Shown in pieces: positions 5,581-6,100 of a stretch of DNA of 6,100 nucleotides. The stretch comes from Nocardia sp. (GTDB lineage: Bacteria > Actinomycetota > Actinomycetes > Mycobacteriales > Mycobacteriaceae). The stretch's first letter is position 1. Each line of letters opens with the position of its first letter. The position numbers and the translations under genes were made by a program. The stretch is from the NCBI GenBank assembly GCA_013361595.1, contig JABFXT010000711.1:1-6100 (forward strand), read 5' to 3'. Below the pieces are notes generated by a model. The model searched no databases, was not told the origin of the DNA, and was given only the letters and a program-made list of their open reading frames with translations.

Positions 5581-6100
5581 TCAGGGGCCGGCAGAGCTCG
5601 CCGGGTCCACCGGTTTCAGTCTGATCTGGGTCCTGCCCAGGAGCCCCAGCGGGTCCAGGTACTCACGTGACGCGTGTGCGGTGTTCTCCCGGCGCAGACC
5701 CCAGTGCAGACAGGCAGACGCGGCGCATCCGGGGTGGCCGGCAGCCAATTCGCCGATCCGAACGCCGCGGGTGACCCGCCGACCCACCTGCACCTCGCTG
5801 TCCACCGGCTCATAGGTGGTTCGTAAACCGCCCGGGTGGAGTATCGCCACCACTGCTTTACCGGCCACTTTCCCGGCGAAGACCACGGTTCCCGCACCGG
5901 CCGCGTAGACGGCCTGCCCGGGCACACCGGCCAGGTCCACGCCGCGATGGCCGGGTAGCCAGTCCTGCTCGGGTGGATCGAACGGCCGCACGACCACCGG
6001 ACGCGGACGCAACGGCCAGTCGAACCGGGTCTCCGGCGCGGCCACCGCGGACCCCGGGATGTGCACGGCCACGGTCGTGAGTACCGCGACTGTCGCTATC
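5581..6100 (-). CDS. Secreted M23/LytM-domain protein, 5' end cut off by the window
   Basis: The minus frame stays open to the right edge, so the start lies beyond 6100; GTG 6072 is internal. The first visible residues, IATVAVLTTVAV, then SAVAA and PE, look like the core and cleavage region of a Sec signal peptide. The mature part is a LytM fold: GHRGVDLAG supplies zinc ligands His and Asp (about 5942-5959), AAGAGTVVFAGKVAG is the usual hairpin, and LHWGLR (about 5690-5707) supplies the third ligand His. The two catalytic histidines of LytM-type peptidases are not where expected: the usual YAHL region reads TYEPV and the HxH motif reads CLH. I believe this pattern is shared by the actinobacterial relatives next to rpsB, such as Rv2891. 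It may regulate or bind peptidoglycan rather than cut it. About 80 residues may be missing compared with Rv2891, including the N-terminus. Confidence 0.88.
   Translation of the reverse strand, partial: IATVAVLTTVAVHIPGSAVAAPETRFDWPLRPRPVVVRPFDPPEQDWLPGHRGVDLAGVPGQAVYAAGAGTVVFAGKVAGKAVVAILHPGGLRTTYEPVDSEVQVGRRVTRGVRIGELAAGHPGCAASACLHWGLRRENTAHASREYLDPLGLLGRTQIRLKPVDPASSAGP

Noticed and set aside
5393..5815. Plus-strand proline-rich repeat protein (PKPSGCRPV-type repeats)
   Set aside because: It runs over the antisense of the LytM-domain gene, and in this frame three of the eight variable sites of like repeats would be second codon positions and none first, which is not how coding sequence normally varies.
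5581..6072. Start of the LytM-domain gene at GTG 6072
   Set aside because: The frame stays open to the window edge, and the residues upstream of this GTG form the hydrophobic core of a signal peptide, so the true start lies outside the window.

Overview
The window is a piece of a high-GC actinobacterial chromosome. The GC content, the strong G/C bias at third codon positions, the GTG starts and the gene order all point to the Mycobacteriales, most likely a Nocardia or close relative. That placement is inferred from gene order and style, not from a marker gene. From memory, Mycobacterium tuberculosis has a comparable order: yifB/comM, dprA, viuB, xerC, then an M23 peptidase gene next to rpsB.

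Left part (1-2471): the 3' part of a ComM/YifB AAA+ ATPase gene, overlapping by 4 bases with dprA. Both products act on single-stranded or recombining DNA. A 459-base gap follows, where M. tuberculosis has viuB. It holds no intact gene, but on the minus strand there is a short stretch resembling the N-terminal DNA-binding part of a tyrosine recombinase, probably a relic. xerC (2931-3854) comes next, with all six catalytic residues, followed by a long stem-loop that probably ends its transcript.

Middle part (3855-4973): a non-coding stretch with several hairpins and a plausible promoter leads to two small three-helix membrane proteins of the DUF202 family. A ten-codon open frame with a strong Shine-Dalgarno sequence ends in an ATGA overlap with the first DUF202 gene. 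This suggests a leader peptide with translational coupling. A nested stem-loop follows the second gene.

Right part (4974-6100): an intergenic stretch of about 600 bases contains an array of degenerate 27-base tandem repeats (5340-5539). The repeats differ mainly at every third base and alternate in two types. They look like the remains of a minus-strand gene encoding nine-residue repeats and an unrecognised C-terminal region, split by a one-base length change. At the right edge, on the minus strand, is a secreted M23/LytM-family protein whose domain keeps the zinc ligands but appears to lack both catalytic histidines.

I see no complete new defence or mobile system. The items most worth a second look are the repeat array with its frameshifted reading frame, the leader peptide before the DUF202 pair, the recombinase relic and the catalytically altered LytM domain.
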